A stretch of 64,000 nt of DNA from Tretioscincus oriximinensis. Lineage: Eukaryota > Chordata > Lepidosauria > Squamata > Gymnophthalmidae. The stretch covers positions 418,549-482,548 of the forward strand of contig JAJVDF010000499.1 of NCBI GenBank assembly GCA_022410635.1. The letters are read 5' to 3'. The notes under the pieces were generated by a model, which saw only the letters and a program-made list of their open reading frames with translations, was not told the DNA's origin and did not search any database. Below, piece after piece: positions 22,454 to 32,933 of the stretch (positions are counted from its first letter, which is position 1; every line of letters starts with the position of its first letter). The translations under genes were made by a program, and so were the position numbers.

Positions 22454-22536
22454 TTTATTATTTATTTATTTATTTATCTATTTACATTTATACCCTGCCT
22501 CATCCCCAAAGGTCTCGGGACGGCAACAACAAAAAA
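22454..22536 (-). mobile_element. L2-like tail with TTTA repeat
   Basis: A TTTATTTATTTATTTATC run, then CATTTATACCCTGCCTC and CCCAAAGGTCTCGGGACGGC: the L2/SINE-B common 3' tail in reverse orientation. There is no SINE head beyond it. Confidence 0.6.
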
Positions 22537-24273
22537 CGGTACAATTCTGTTTTTGCATACTTATATCTTCTTTCTTTCATTGTGCAAGTTATGAATTTTA
22601 GTGATATAAAGCTCAGCAGTTGTGCTTTACAAAATAAAAATATTATTTTAAGATCAAAATAATAGAGAGGAGAAATTATTTTTAATACAGCATCATCTAT
22701 ATGTAGGAAGGTTTTTAAAAACTCATTATTATAAAAACTAACAAGCTGTTCCTCTTTTGACAGGAATGTGNGATTTCACAAGTAGTGTTAAGTGCTTCAG
22801 TTCTTTAACAAATGATGAAAAAGATTCAGTTATCTTCCTTGTTCGTGGAATAATTTTAGAGCTAGTGGCCTTTCTGCACTTACCATTAATCAAGATTAAG
22901 AGAATCGTAATCCTCTTTGGGTTTTNTCCAGCTACATGTTACTAATTTGATCTGGATTATCATTGGTCCTGAATAAACAATGCAAAACAGAGTGGTGAGA
23001 AGAAGGCTTAGCTTAGTTTTCCAGACTACTGAGGACTTCGTTTTAGTGGCACAATAAAGAGAGCTTCTGAAATGGTCTTCTGGGAACCAAGCATTGTACC
23101 AGTTCAATATCATCACCAGTGAGACAAATAATTTGTTTGTTTCACTTCTCACTTATTCAGTCCTAACAGCTTGGCAACCAACCTCTCTAGTAAAATCTGG
23201 GCATGAGAGAATGGTAATTCTCAAGAGTCAGGTGGGGATGAGTCACAGCTCACCTGGGAAAGACTGAGCTAATAATGATGCCTACTTTCTGCAAAGTACA
23301 CATAGATCTGATGTGAACGACAGCCTAGCTTGCTGACAGACAATCTCAATTTCTAACTGTTGACTTTCCACTGTCTATCCAAGCTGTCATTCACCTCCTT
23401 CCTTACAAGGAGGTAGAGTGACTGAGCTGCCCTGTTCAAACAATGTGAGTGGTAGACAGTGGCTGCTGAAGATGTTTGCTGAACACAACTTTAGCAATAT
23501 TATTCTTACAGCAAATATGCACGTTTACTGAATTGTTGATCCACTGGCTCATTTGGGGTCCTCAAATTGATGTCTAGTTACTGCATACATTCACATAAGG
23601 GCCAGAAATTCACCCTCTGGCAAACCAGCTTAAAGTTTTTTACTTGGGATTATGATAAAATGTTTTTGACAGTAGTTGGAGCAGACAGGTAGGGGGTGAA
23701 CAGGAGTGGATACATTTGCCCTCAAATGTCCAAGGCCTTTCAAAAGAGGCCATATGGATGTTGTCATAATAAGAAGTGACGGTGAATATAATCTCTCTGT
23801 ATTTAGTGGATCAACTAACAGAGATAAGTTGTCAGATGAGGCCACATTTCATCCCGCAATGTAACTTTTCAGTGATTGCCACAAGCTTCTTCTTAAAAGA
23901 ACTGGTAAATGTGAGTCAGGTATAAAAAGAATGAAATACCAAGTTTAAAATATAGAGTAGCGTTGTCTTATTTCACTCACGGCGTTCTACTATGAGCATA
24001 TTAATGATGATGCTGACAGGGATGAACTGTGGTGAACTTTAAAAAAATCCTATTCATTTTCTAATGAAAATGTTGCTGTTTGTCAGCTTTAAACATATGG
24101 CACAAGCATTGGACTTCTTTGTGCCATGAGATATGCAATTGGCTAGATCAATTTCATGCTATGCAATATGTCATTTTTCAAAACGTTAAGAAATAATTAT
24201 TCAGTGGAGTGCAAATATTTATCTGTCGAAAGTCATACACATGATTTTCTGATTTAGGCATGAAATTTATTAA
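22537..24273. other. Gene-free stretch, nothing recognised
   Basis: One of the longer repeat-poor stretches. Open frames of 88 and 71 residues (reverse) have no domain. Conserved non-coding sequence here cannot be excluded by eye. Confidence 0.45.
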
Positions 24274-24936
24274 TCATAGAACCATAGAGTTGGAAGGGAC
24301 CTCCAAGGTCACCTGACCCACTGCTCTCTGTAGAATTAATTAAACCATCCCAGATAGATGGCAATCAAGCCTGAGTACAAAGACTTCCATCAAAGGAGAA
24401 CTCACCATCTCCTATTCCACTTGTTGATCAGGTTTTTTCGATAATTTAATTTGTATCTGCTCTCTTGGCAGTTTCATCCCATTGCTTCTAGTCCTTCCAT
24501 GTGCCAATGATAATATGGCATTAATCCCTCTGCTCTTTGACACCCTTTAGATATTTATAGACAGCTATCATGTCTCTTCTCACTCTTCTCTTTTGCAGAC
24601 NAAATGTCCTTTGATCCTTTAACCGTTCCTCATAAGACCTGGTTTTCAATATCACTTACCATTTTTGTAACTTTTCTTTGAATTTGCTTTAGCTTATCAA
24701 TGTCCTTTTTAAACCGGATGCTGAGAATTGAACACTGTACTCTAGATGTGGTCTGACTAGTTAAAGAAATAACTACTTTGTGTGATTTAGATTCTGAGCT
24801 CTTCTTAAGACATCACAGGATTGTGTTTGCCTTTTATTGCAAACACTGCTTCACATTGTTCATTTATGTCTATTCTACCAATATAACCAGGTCCTTTTTA
24901 CACCTGCTGCTGCTAGATAATTTCATTTTTCTTACC
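24274..24936 (-). mobile_element. CR1-like LINE ORF2 end and type 2 tail
   Basis: Reverse copy from the terminal TCATAGAACCATAGAGTTGG through GGTTCCTCATAAGACC-like sequence, TTGTAACTTTTCTTTGAATT, TTATCAATGTCC and CCAGGTCCTTTTTACACCTG. Order and spacing match the CR1 ORF2 C-terminus. The copy is interrupted by the FB1 foldback at 24937 and resumes near 25083. Confidence 0.85.
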
Positions 24937-25080
24937 TTGGCTGACCAGATGACCCCTTTGGGGGGGGGTGTTTGAAAACCTAGTTTTGGGGTGCCTCCCA
25001 ATTTTTTCTGAGAAAAAAACATGAGGCACCCCAAAAACGGGTTTTCAACCCCCCAAAAATGGGGTCATCTGGTCAGCCTA
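24937..25080. mobile_element. Foldback hAT-type MITE FB1, copy 2, inside CR1
   Basis: GGCTGACCAGATGACCCC and GGGGTGCCTCCCAATTTTT on the left are mirrored by ATGAGGCACCCC, AAAACGGGTTTTCAACCCCC and GGGGTCATCTGGTCAGCCTA on the right, around an AGAAAAAAAC loop. It is 144 bp, shorter than the copy at 15337 because the loop is reduced. I see no matching 8-bp flanks, and some CR1 sequence seems lost at the junction. Confidence 0.85.
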
Positions 25081-25082
25081 TG

Positions 25083-25160
25083 ATGTAATTCTGTTGGTTG
25101 GACTCCACTGCTCAAGCTTTTCTAGGTCTTTTTCGATCCTCTCTTTCTTCCACTGAAAGT
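25083..25160 (-). mobile_element. CR1-like LINE fragment, continuation after FB1
   Basis: TTCTGTTGGTTGGACTCCAC, TGCTCAAGCTTTTCTAGGTC and TTCGATCCTCTCTTTCTTCC are the reverse complement of the CR1 ORF2 stretch upstream of the part at 24274-24936. Confidence 0.7.
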
Positions 25161-25526
25161 TTAAAAACCTGTCAGCAGTCAAGTAGGTAGAGAGGAAAAA
25201 ATGTTGCCATCTTTTCTGTTTTTTATAAACTGCCTTTGGTGTCATATTTTGAAAAGCGCGTTAAAAATTAGTAAAGAAGACTTAACAAACATAATTACAA
25301 GAATAATAAAAGACCACCTATTCCATTATCTTTTCCTTTTCTTTTGTTACCTTTCAGTAATTTAATTAAATTTCATTTTGTACATAATGTATATTTGATG
25401 GTTCAGTTTCAAGTTGATGTTTTTAATTATTTTATCTTTATTTTGTTGTGCACCACCTTGAGGGAAAGGTGGTTAGGGTTAGAAGACCACAAACCTCAAT
25501 GCTATCTCTGAACAGCAAGTCCCTTA

Positions 25527-25975
25527 GGCTGCTTCCCCAATACAAGTTTTAAATTGCTTTTAAAAAAAAAAAAAGTGAGGCAACACATTCACAAATATGT
25601 CCCCATTTACCTTCCATCTTCCTTGCAGTTCCCCCTCTGTCCTTGACCCATCCTGGCAATTCTCGTGACATCACAAGCCTGAGAAATCAATGCTGTGCTT
25701 TCCTGTTTACAATCCCCGGGATTCTCTGGGAGCCTGCATACAATTCCCAAGCATTCTCTGCTAGCTGAAAACCGTTCAGCTTTTTACAATTTGGATTTTC
25801 AAGCTCCAGGAGGAGATTTCTTTCGGATTTTACAAAATGGAGGCTGCTAAATCGGGTAATGCGCGGAGGCTATTTACAGCGCAGCAAAAACCTTTAGAGT
25901 GCATGAAATACTGAACACATGTATTTCTGTGGGGTAGAAAGATGAGAGTAAGGTCAAATCCAAATCAGGTCCTAG
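25527..25975 (+). mobile_element. Repeat family M2, copy 1
   Basis: GGCTGCTTCCCCAATACAAG, TTTTAAATTGC plus a poly-A run, then CTTCCATCTTCCTTGCAGTT, CAATTCCCAAGCATTCTCTG, AAATGGAGGCTGCTAAATCG and CAAAAACCTTTAGAGTGCATG. The same ordered words occur at 41518-41943 (reverse) and 50865-51340. Ends are imperfectly inverted (GGCTGCTTCCCC versus GGTCCAATCCCC). Non-coding; probably a DNA-transposon MITE. Confidence 0.65.
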
Positions 25976-25978
25976 TTT

Positions 25979-26122
25979 TCATAGAATCATAGAGTTGGAA
26001 GGGACCTCCAGGGTCATCGGGTCCAACCCCCCCTGCTCAATGCAGGATTCATTAAACCACCCCAGACAGATAACTGTCCAGTCTCTGTTTGAAGACTTCC
26101 AGGGAAGGCGAACTCACAACTC
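25979..26122 (-). mobile_element. CR1-like LINE 3' end (type 2 tail)
   Basis: TCATAGAATCATAGAGTTGG and AAGGGACCTCCAGGGTCATC, then CAGGATTCATTAAACC and GAAGACTTCCAGGGAAGGCG in reverse orientation. This is the canonical CR1 terminus, with the 8-bp terminal motif doubled (ATAGAATC-ATAGAGTT). Confidence 0.88.
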
Positions 26123-27043
26123 CTGTGGCAGCCAGGTTTATCACCCTATAATTTATGCATTATAAGCAGCATCTTGTAAAATTCCTCTCTTTTATATCCC
26201 TTAAACCTGCAAAATCCCCCCACCCTTTTATGTAGTAACTCTTAGTGGATCTTTCATTGTATCATGGCAAATAGAGGAAGGCAAGCCAATAGGCACTTTT
26301 ATGGGAGCCATTGTTAGAATATGTACAGGAACTTCCAGCCCTAATCTTTAGCTAGATCTTGGCAATGTTTCAAAATGCTTAACAACACAAGAATCTTCCT
26401 TCAGTACAAGTGTATGAGGCTTTTTGTTGGATGTTCTGATGTTCTTCTTAGGTAATATGTTTATAGTCATTGTCTTTGTTTATCTTATTTCAATTGTTAA
26501 ATAAAAAAGGTAATCAAAATAATAGAGAGGAGAAAAGATGAAATCAGTAGTACCAAGCTAATTAAACAACAACAGAACAACATCCAGGGCTGTTTTTGAT
26601 GGGGATTTTTGCAGTCTTAAGTTGGGGTCAGTGCGATATCAAAGGTATTCTTTGATTTTTCCTCTGCAAAAATGTTGTGACAAATTTGGCTCATACTAGT
26701 AAACCCTAGTGAAAGTCATGCCCAAATATTGTTACCAGTGTTTTTAGAAATGTTTGATTTCATCTTTTCTTTTATTTCTTACATAGTGAACTGAAAGATT
26801 TTCAGTAATACATAAGTATATTTCTTTAAAGACTACAGAGGTTGCGATTTACGTATTGTGTTGATTCCTAATTAAGTAGCTTTCAGTATAAACTTCGTTT
26901 TCCATTTTGAGTGTGAGGATTTGTTAGTGCAACAGCAGTGCTATGAACAATTAAAAAAACACTGCTATTAAATTGCACAGAAGACTCGTCCCAAGTGGAG
27001 GGAAAGACCCCCTCCCAAAACCAAGCACAAATGTCTTAATCGC
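26123..27043. other. Gene-free stretch, nothing recognised
   Basis: Near 26155-26210, ATGCATTATAAGCAGC and CCTTAAACCTGCAAAATCC weakly match sequence near 2131 and 30178 (see findings). Otherwise AT-rich with no family recognised. Confidence 0.4.
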
Positions 27044-27256
27044 TGAAGAAGAAGAAGAAGAAGAAGAAGAAGAAGAAAAAAAAAAAAAAGAAGAAAAAGA
27101 AGAAGAAGAAGAAGAAGAAAAAGAAGAAGAAGAAGAAGAAGAAGAAGAAGAAGAAGAAGAAGAAGAAGAAGAAGAAGAAGAAGAAGAAGAAGAAGAAGAA
27201 GAAGAAGAAGAAGAAGAAGAAGAAGAAGAAGAAGAAGAAGAAGAAGAAGAAGAAGA
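27044..27256. repeat. Long GAA/TTC microsatellite, about 210 bp
   Basis: Nearly pure GAA repeats with an A-rich interruption at about 27076-27105. It is the expanded poly-(CTT) tail of the reverse SINE-A copy that follows. Apparent 141- and 97-residue open frames are only poly-Glu and poly-Leu readings of this tract. Pure purine/pyrimidine strands of this length can form triplex (H-DNA) structures. Confidence 0.95.
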
Positions 27257-27513
27257 CTCAAAGCGGCTTACAAGGATATATTTTGCTCGAAGGCTGACAT
27301 TCTATCTTCCCCACCAGGCTCTGGTGGATCCCATGTATCTCCTTGCAGTCAGTTGCAATTTCTTGCAATTCATGCTTTCGAATAGTTGGGTTGGCTAGAG
27401 CTGCAGGCTAGTGGAAGGCACTCACCCCTCCCACGTTCGACACAGGGCTTCGAAACCCCATNTCCCAGGCGAGAGACGAATTCCTAAGCAACTGAGCTAT
27501 CTGTGCCTGTCCG
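27257..27513 (-). mobile_element. SINE-A copy with expanded tail
   Basis: CTCAAAGCGGCTTACAAGG, CACCAGGCTCTGGTGG, TCGAATAGTTGGGTTGGC, GGGCTTCGAAACCCC (box B) and CTGAGCTATCTGTGCC (box A) in reverse. The head lies at the right, against the head of a plus-strand copy. Confidence 0.85.
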
Positions 27514-27745
27514 AGACGGTCTTTCACCTGGGAGATCGGGTTTCAAAGCCCTGTGTCGAACGTGGGAGGGGTGAGTGCCTTCCACTAGCCTGCAGCTATT
27601 TGAAAGAGATGCAGATTTGTAATCTGCATTTCAATTAGATAAATGAGTACCATCATTAACCTGATGGGGAAGATAGAATAAGATGTAAGCCTTTGCGTGA
27701 AAATTAACCCTGTAAGCCGCTCTGGGTATAAAACTCGATTCTTAT
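27514..27745 (+). mobile_element. SINE-A copy lacking box A, head-to-head with its neighbour
   Basis: It starts ACGGTCTTTCACCTGGGAG, then GGGTTTCAAAGCCC, CCTTCCACTAGCCTGCAGC and CCTGTAAGCCGCTCTGG. It has lost the first 30 bases of the head and part of the body. With the copy on its left it forms a long inverted repeat. Confidence 0.75.
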
Positions 27746-27756
27746 TCGTCTTATTA

Positions 27757-28513
27757 TTTTGACCATGTTTGAGTGGCCATGCAGGATGGAGGGGAGCAGA
27801 GGAAGCCCAGATGAGCATTTGCAGAGTGAACACTGGCAGTGGGCTGTGTTTTTTTAATTGCCAGTTTTACACAGGTTTCACTTGCAAAATTCGGGGTGGC
27901 CGAAGTTTGGAGGTGCTTCTGGGTCCTACCGAACTCAGAAGTATCTCCAAGGATCTCCTGCTGTTTCTGCTGCTGACTTCTGAAAGCAGTTTGAATTTCT
28001 CACACTGGAGCAGTGTCAGGAAAATCAAATTGCTGACAAAAGCCACCACCAACAACAGGAGATTCACAGCAATCTCCCTTACACCAGTACGCCCAATCCT
28101 TGGGGATGTTTGGGGGTTCACTAGATGTAGAAGACAACCAAGGATCAGCCAGTTCTCGCACAGAGTAGGAAGCAAAGTGATTGGAAACAGCCATCCCTTT
28201 CAGAGCCTCCCCTTGATGGCTATTGGCCAAGGGAAGGTTTCTATCCCTGCCCTGGCTGGCAATCTGCCCTGATGTGCATCGCAACCCAATGGATGCACTT
28301 TCATTATGGGCAAAGTGTCGCCAGTGTGGAGTTAACAAAATTGTGTTAATTTGCAATTGTGGCAATGTGCTCCGGGAATTGCTTTTACAACCCGTGCTAC
28401 TGTTGGACTGGTGTTTCTCTACCCTGTTTCCCTTTAGGAATAAATGGGAAAGTGTCAAGCTAGCACTGACCAACACAGCTTTCATATCTGCGTCCAGGCT
28501 ATATGTGACAGAA
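27757..28513. other. Unclassified block richer in G+C
   Basis: It sits between a SINE-A copy and a CR1 copy, and differs in composition from the flanks. Overlapping open frames of 167 residues forward (27769-28272) and 181 reverse (28000-28545) show no domain. The reverse one runs into CR1 sequence, so neither is likely to be a gene. No terminal repeats found. It could be an unrecognised transposon or old LTR. Confidence 0.25.
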
Positions 28514-28534
28514 TAAGAAAAGGATCCTGGTGAG

Positions 28535-28955
28535 TTGGTGGACAATTCAAAGAAGATGTCAAATCAATGTGCAGCAGCAGCAAAAAAGGCAAATTCTACG
28601 TTGGGGATAATTAGGAAAAGAATAAAAAACAAGTCAGCAAATGTTGTTTTGCCTCTTTATAAATCTGTGGTGAGGCCATATTTGGAATACTGTGTTCAGT
28701 TCCGGTCACCATATCTCAAGAGGGATATTGTAGAACTAAAGAAGATGCAGAAAAGGACAACAAGAATGATCAAGGATCTGGAGCACCTCCCTGATGAAGT
28801 CAGGCTGCAACNTCTGGGCCTCTTCAGCCTCGAAAAGTGACATTTGAGAGGTGATCTGATTGAAGTGTACAAAATCACGCATGGGATGGATAGGATGAAT
28901 AGAGAAAAAATGTTTTCTCTATCACACAACACTAGGACCAGAGGGCACTCCTTGA
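28535..28955 (+). pseudogene. CR1 ORF2 C-terminal fragment
   Basis: The frame from 28535 encodes a stretch with 'RPYLEYCVQF', 'MQKRTTRMIKDLEHL' and 'DEVRLQ', the region after the reverse-transcriptase catalytic core of CR1-clade LINEs. It stops at 28840, and another frame from 28844 ('GDLIEVYKITHGMD') continues it, so at least a stop or a frameshift lies at about 28841. It is 5' truncated and not functional. Confidence 0.85.
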
Positions 28956-29079
28956 AACTGATGGGCAGAAAAGTGAGAACAGACAAAGGAAAGTATTTTT
29001 TCACCCAGAGGGTCATCAGCCTGTGGGATTTACTTCCTGAAGAGGTGGTGGTAGCTAACAGCTTGGATAGTTTCAAGAC

Positions 29080-29159
29080 AGGACTAGACAGGTTTATGGA
29101 CACCAAGGGTATAAATGTACCCAATTATACCCTTGGTGTCCATAAACCTGTCTAGTCCT
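29080..29159. repeat. 35-bp perfect palindrome inside CR1 3' UTR
   Basis: Bases 29080-29114 (AGGACTAGACAGG...GGGTATAA) are exactly complementary, inverted, to 29125-29159, with a 10-base loop (29115-29124). Other copies of the same CR1 read straight from ...GGGTATAAATGGGTACT into AGGATGGATG. The extra arm is therefore a local inverted duplication of the preceding 35 bp. Confidence 0.95.
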
Positions 29160-29623
29160 AGGATGGATGTCTGGATGCTGCCTCCAGGATAGAGCAACAG
29201 GCAGTACTCCTGAAATACCATTTGCAGGGAGACATGANCAGTTGCATATTTTGCTTTCCTCTGTTCAGACTGTGAAGGGGCATCTGGTGAGACAGAATGC
29301 TGGACTAGATAGGCTCTGGCCTGATCCAGTGTGGCTCTTCTTGTGTTCTTTTGTTCCCCTCGTAGCAGACAGAGTGTTTACTAATTTTACTAGGCTTATT
29401 GTTGGAAGAGCAATGTTATGGGTAATTTTGGAACTAAATTAGTGGAACCAGCTGCATTTTGCAGCAGGTTGGGCTTAGTCAAAGCACAAAGATATCTAGC
29501 TTCATGTAGGAATTCATTTAATAATCATAGCTCCATTTCCAGCTGTGTCATTTCTTGTAGTTCCAATTGTGAACACATCCCATTAAATGTTGCCTTTAAG
29601 AGAGTCACAGGAATAGTTAGCAC

Positions 29624-29812
29624 TTTTCAATAGTAAAATATAAAAAGGAACCTGCTGAGCATTTACAAATATTATTACAAATCAGGTATTACTCAAAGGA
29701 AGGAAGGAAAAATGATTTCAAAATATTTTCCCAAGTCTGTGCATAAAAATAATACTAGACTCAGAACATGCAGCAAGATCTGCATCACCCATAAGAAGAA
29801 GNGCATGGTGAC
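29624..29812 (+). repeat. Close inverted repeat, left arm (189 bp)
   Basis: TTTTCAATAGTAAAAT through AAGGAACCTGCTGAGC and ACTAGACTCAGAACATGC to CATAAGAAGAAGNGCATGGT is the reverse complement of 33640-33829 with roughly ten differences by eye. It has no match to the SINE, LINE or MITE families seen here. Confidence 0.9.
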
Positions 29813-32227
29813 CAATTTGCTGAGCTTCCTAGGAGGTAAAGTGAATTAATGTTTCCTTTTTCTCCGGATTCAACACCATTGACCAACAGAAGACAGCCTT
29901 ACACAGGAAGGAGAAAGGATCCAGCTTCCGCCTGTGCCAGTCCACAACCTAACTTACTAGATGTTTTAATATGGGTTGAAAGTCACTGTGAATATTTTTG
30001 AGATAGAAGTGCAACTATTTATTTAAAAGGGGAGAATTCGAAGGTAGATCTATTGGTTACTTAAAGAATGGGTTTATTATGATGCCATTAATATAGGATT
30101 ACCACAAAAAACCCCTCAGGAACAGAAATGTGCAGCTTTAATGGCTATGAAGCAGGTTTTTTTTCCTCAGATGCTGCAGGCATTATAAGCTGTACCTTGT
30201 TAACGTTTCTCTTTTTCATATCGATTAAAGCTGCAAACTCTCATCCCATATTTTTGGTTTTATTTTGTAATAATTCTACATTAATGCTAATTTCGATTTC
30301 AGGGTGGCCTTNAACTCAGTTAAAAAGATTCTCAGCCTGTTTTATGCGGTTTTTGCTTTCTAAAACTCATTAAGAAGTGTGTATTGAAATATGTATCAAT
30401 TTCAGTGAATCTAGTTAATTAAGTACTCCATTGCTTCCTGTAATAAAAGTCATTGACAGTGGTCAAACTCTTATGGCAGTAGGCTTAAAAACAAAAGCAG
30501 CTTTCAGAGCCTACCATGTCAACCAAACTGCACTTCTAGCTTTCAAGAGGAAAATGCAAATACAGGTTTCTCTGGCAGATCTGCAAGTGGCTACTAAACT
30601 AGCCTGGATCTCAGGAAATGACTTGCCTGCAAACAAGGCCTAATTTCAGGTTACTTAGCTGGAGGATTTTTAGGATGCACAATGCTACTGGCACATTCTG
30701 CATATTATTATAGTAATAAAAATAAGCTGAAAAGGATCTGCCTAAAGCTCTAACTCCAGGGAGTTGTGAAAGTTAAAAGTTCTATGTACAGGGAAAGGTC
30801 ATTATTGTCTCCGTTATGTTATATGGTCCAAGACCTAGCCTGATGAGTCATTGCAAAACAGAAGACCGGATATGAAATAAGCAAATGCTGTATATAGAAG
30901 GTCTCCCTGTGGGGAGCACGTTTTGTAACAATATCTGTGTTTATCTTTCAAAATACCAAACAGGTTTTGTGCCGCAAATTACCTGGGGTACTGTGTCCTA
31001 CCTGTTTTAAAACATGGGCCTTTTTTGTGGAACACAATAACACTTTCTCCTATAACTGTGTGGCTATCGGTTTATGCACTTCTGGATTTGCTCTCATTTT
31101 CTTCCCTCCTGCCTGAAGCCACTGAAGTCTTTATTATTCTCTAAACAGTCATCTGCTGGAAAGAACATTTCTAGTCACTGTCTGGAGAAACAAACCACAA
31201 GGACTGAGACTCGTGTCATGTCAAGCGAAACCTTGTGGTTCACAGTAAGCCAAATAAATGAATATGTGACGTATTTTGTTTCCATTGCTGTTTCTCCTTG
31301 TGGTTTTCAACTTCTGCTTCAAGGCAGTAGTTGTAACTACTAAAATACTCAAACCTCTAGTTTTTTAAAAATCCTACTTGTGGGAACACAGCTAGACATA
31401 TGTCTAGAATTTTTTCTCATAACAATGACTTGATGAAAGAAACTATCCTGGAGCTGCTAGAGGTCAGCTGAGCAGTAGAAATAAAGAAGGAAGAACAGAT
31501 CATGTGGCGAAGTTATGGGTTTGTAGAACCCATAACAGTCGAGGAGAGTTGGACTACATGATGGTGCTTTTCTGTGNTTTGCCAGTTTAAGTCGTCTATC
31601 AATTTTTCATCATTAGAATACCCACAATTCACAGGANCTTCTTGATAGGAAACAGAAAAAGAAGAATTGTGTTTAGAGAAAGGGCAAGGAGGAGAAGGAG
31701 AGCTGTCTCCAGTGTCACCATGTCCTTGGATCAGGCTCATAACTAGGCTTTGTAGCCACCAAGGCATAAGAATCTGCTGCCCCTTTCATTGATCTCTACG
31801 TCCTTCCCTGGCTCAGTCATGCTTAGACATCAGAACTGGCAAGCTGTGTCACTGGTGTAGGAAGGATAGGGGGGCTTTTCCCAGTGCCCTAAATCAAGGC
31901 CTTAAAATCATACTGGAAGAGCCAAGGGTGAGCAGGTGGGTTCAAGCACCAGAACACCCCCCCGCCTCCCTCAGCACTAATGTTCCCATAACACTTCCAC
32001 CATTTTCCCTCAACACCAAGTCCCCAGGAGTTTTTGCTGCCATTATTCCTCTCCTCATTTTAGGGCTGCCCTGAATAAAATGGATCCTACTTTAGGGTAT
32101 GAATCCAACCTCTAGTGGTCATTTGTCCCTTTCATTAAATATTCCCTCAACTGCAGCTACATGATTTTTATCCATTGGATACCTGAGGGTTTCAGGAACT
32201 TTTACCTAGGCCATTTAGTTCCTAACT
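29813..32227. other. Longest repeat-poor stretch, nothing recognised
   Basis: About 2.4 kb without a recognised repeat apart from a weak match near 30172-30240. Short open frames (70-89 residues) show no domains. The absence of repeats makes it a candidate for conserved non-coding sequence, which cannot be tested by eye. Confidence 0.4.
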
Positions 32228-32252
32228 ACATTATTTGTTTGTTTGCATTTTT

Positions 32253-32580
32253 TTACCATCCTATACCTGAAGGTCTCCGAGTCGTATGAGAATCTTGTAC
32301 AATTTGTCAGATTATCCTCTCCTATATACAGTACGAATTCTTGTGCAGCAATGGGTGAGAGTTCTGGGGCCAGGAATGACATCATTGTGATGTCACTTCT
32401 GGCCCCTGCTTCAGGAAATGGCACCTCAGGGCAGGAAGCAACATCACAAATGATGTCACTGGTGGTCTCTGTTTTTGGGAATGGTGTCCATAGTGATGTA
32501 CGAGATTTCCAGCCTCTGGGGCTGTCAATTGCTGTCCCAAATATTCTCAGCACTGTCTGGGACTGGGTTCCAGTAGGTTG
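32253..32580 (+). repeat. Dispersed repeat with TGACATCA/TGATGTCA motifs, copy 1
   Basis: AATCTTGTACAATTTGTCAG, TTCTTGTGCAGCAATGGG, GACATCATTGTGATGTCAC, GGCACCTCAGGGCAGG and CCCAAATATTCTCAGCACTG occur in the same order, inverted, at 35036-35400. Both carry several CRE-like TGATGTCA words. The left end overlaps an L2-like tail (CCTATACCTGAAGGTCTCC). Confidence 0.6.
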
Positions 32581-32768
32581 TCAAAATGTGGTCAACTTTA
32601 AAATGAGAAATGCTAGTTTACCACAGTGTAGTAAGTACTAACTGCCTTACTCTGTATGTGTTAAAACAGCTCAGTGGAAATGTCCTAGGTGTTGCTACCG
32701 TTCCCTGCTTCGATTTTTCTGATTTATATTAGTATTTTTAGTATTTCTAGATTATCACAAGAGTGATA

Positions 32769-32933
32769 AACCAGTGGAACAGTTTGCCAAGGTGGTGGTG
32801 AGTTCACGTTCTATGGAAGTCTTCAAACAGAGACTGGACAGTCATCTGTCTGGGATGGTTTAATGAATCCTGCATCGAGCAGAGGGCTGGACCCGATGAC
32901 CTTGGAGGTCCCTTCCAACTCTATGATTCTATG
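32769..32933 (+). mobile_element. CR1-like LINE 3' end (type 2 tail)
   Basis: CCAGTGGAACAGTTTGCC (end of ORF2), then GAAGTCTTCAAACAGAGAC, GTCATCTGTCTGGGATGG, GCATCGAGCAGAGGGCTGG and the terminal CCAACTCTATGATTCTATG. It shows the complete CR1 3' terminus in forward orientation. Confidence 0.9.

Larger units (their letters stand above)
28514..29356 (+). mobile_element. CR1-like LINE, ORF2 C-terminus and type 1 3' UTR
   Basis: It starts in ORF2 (GAGTTGGTGGACAATTCAAAG), reads on through the RT C-terminal region and the 3' UTR, and ends GGCTCTTCTTGTGTTCTT. One of the least decayed copies of this tail. The 3' UTR contains an extra inverted segment at 29080-29159, listed separately. Confidence 0.9.

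Noticed and set aside
26973..27398. Open frame of 141 residues with a long poly-Glu run, and poly-Leu on the other strand
   Set aside because: It is a reading of the GAA microsatellite and the attached SINE-A copy, with no domain and no gene context.
28000..28545. 181-residue reverse open frame
   Set aside because: It has no domain and overlaps a 167-residue frame on the other strand; its start lies inside CR1 sequence.
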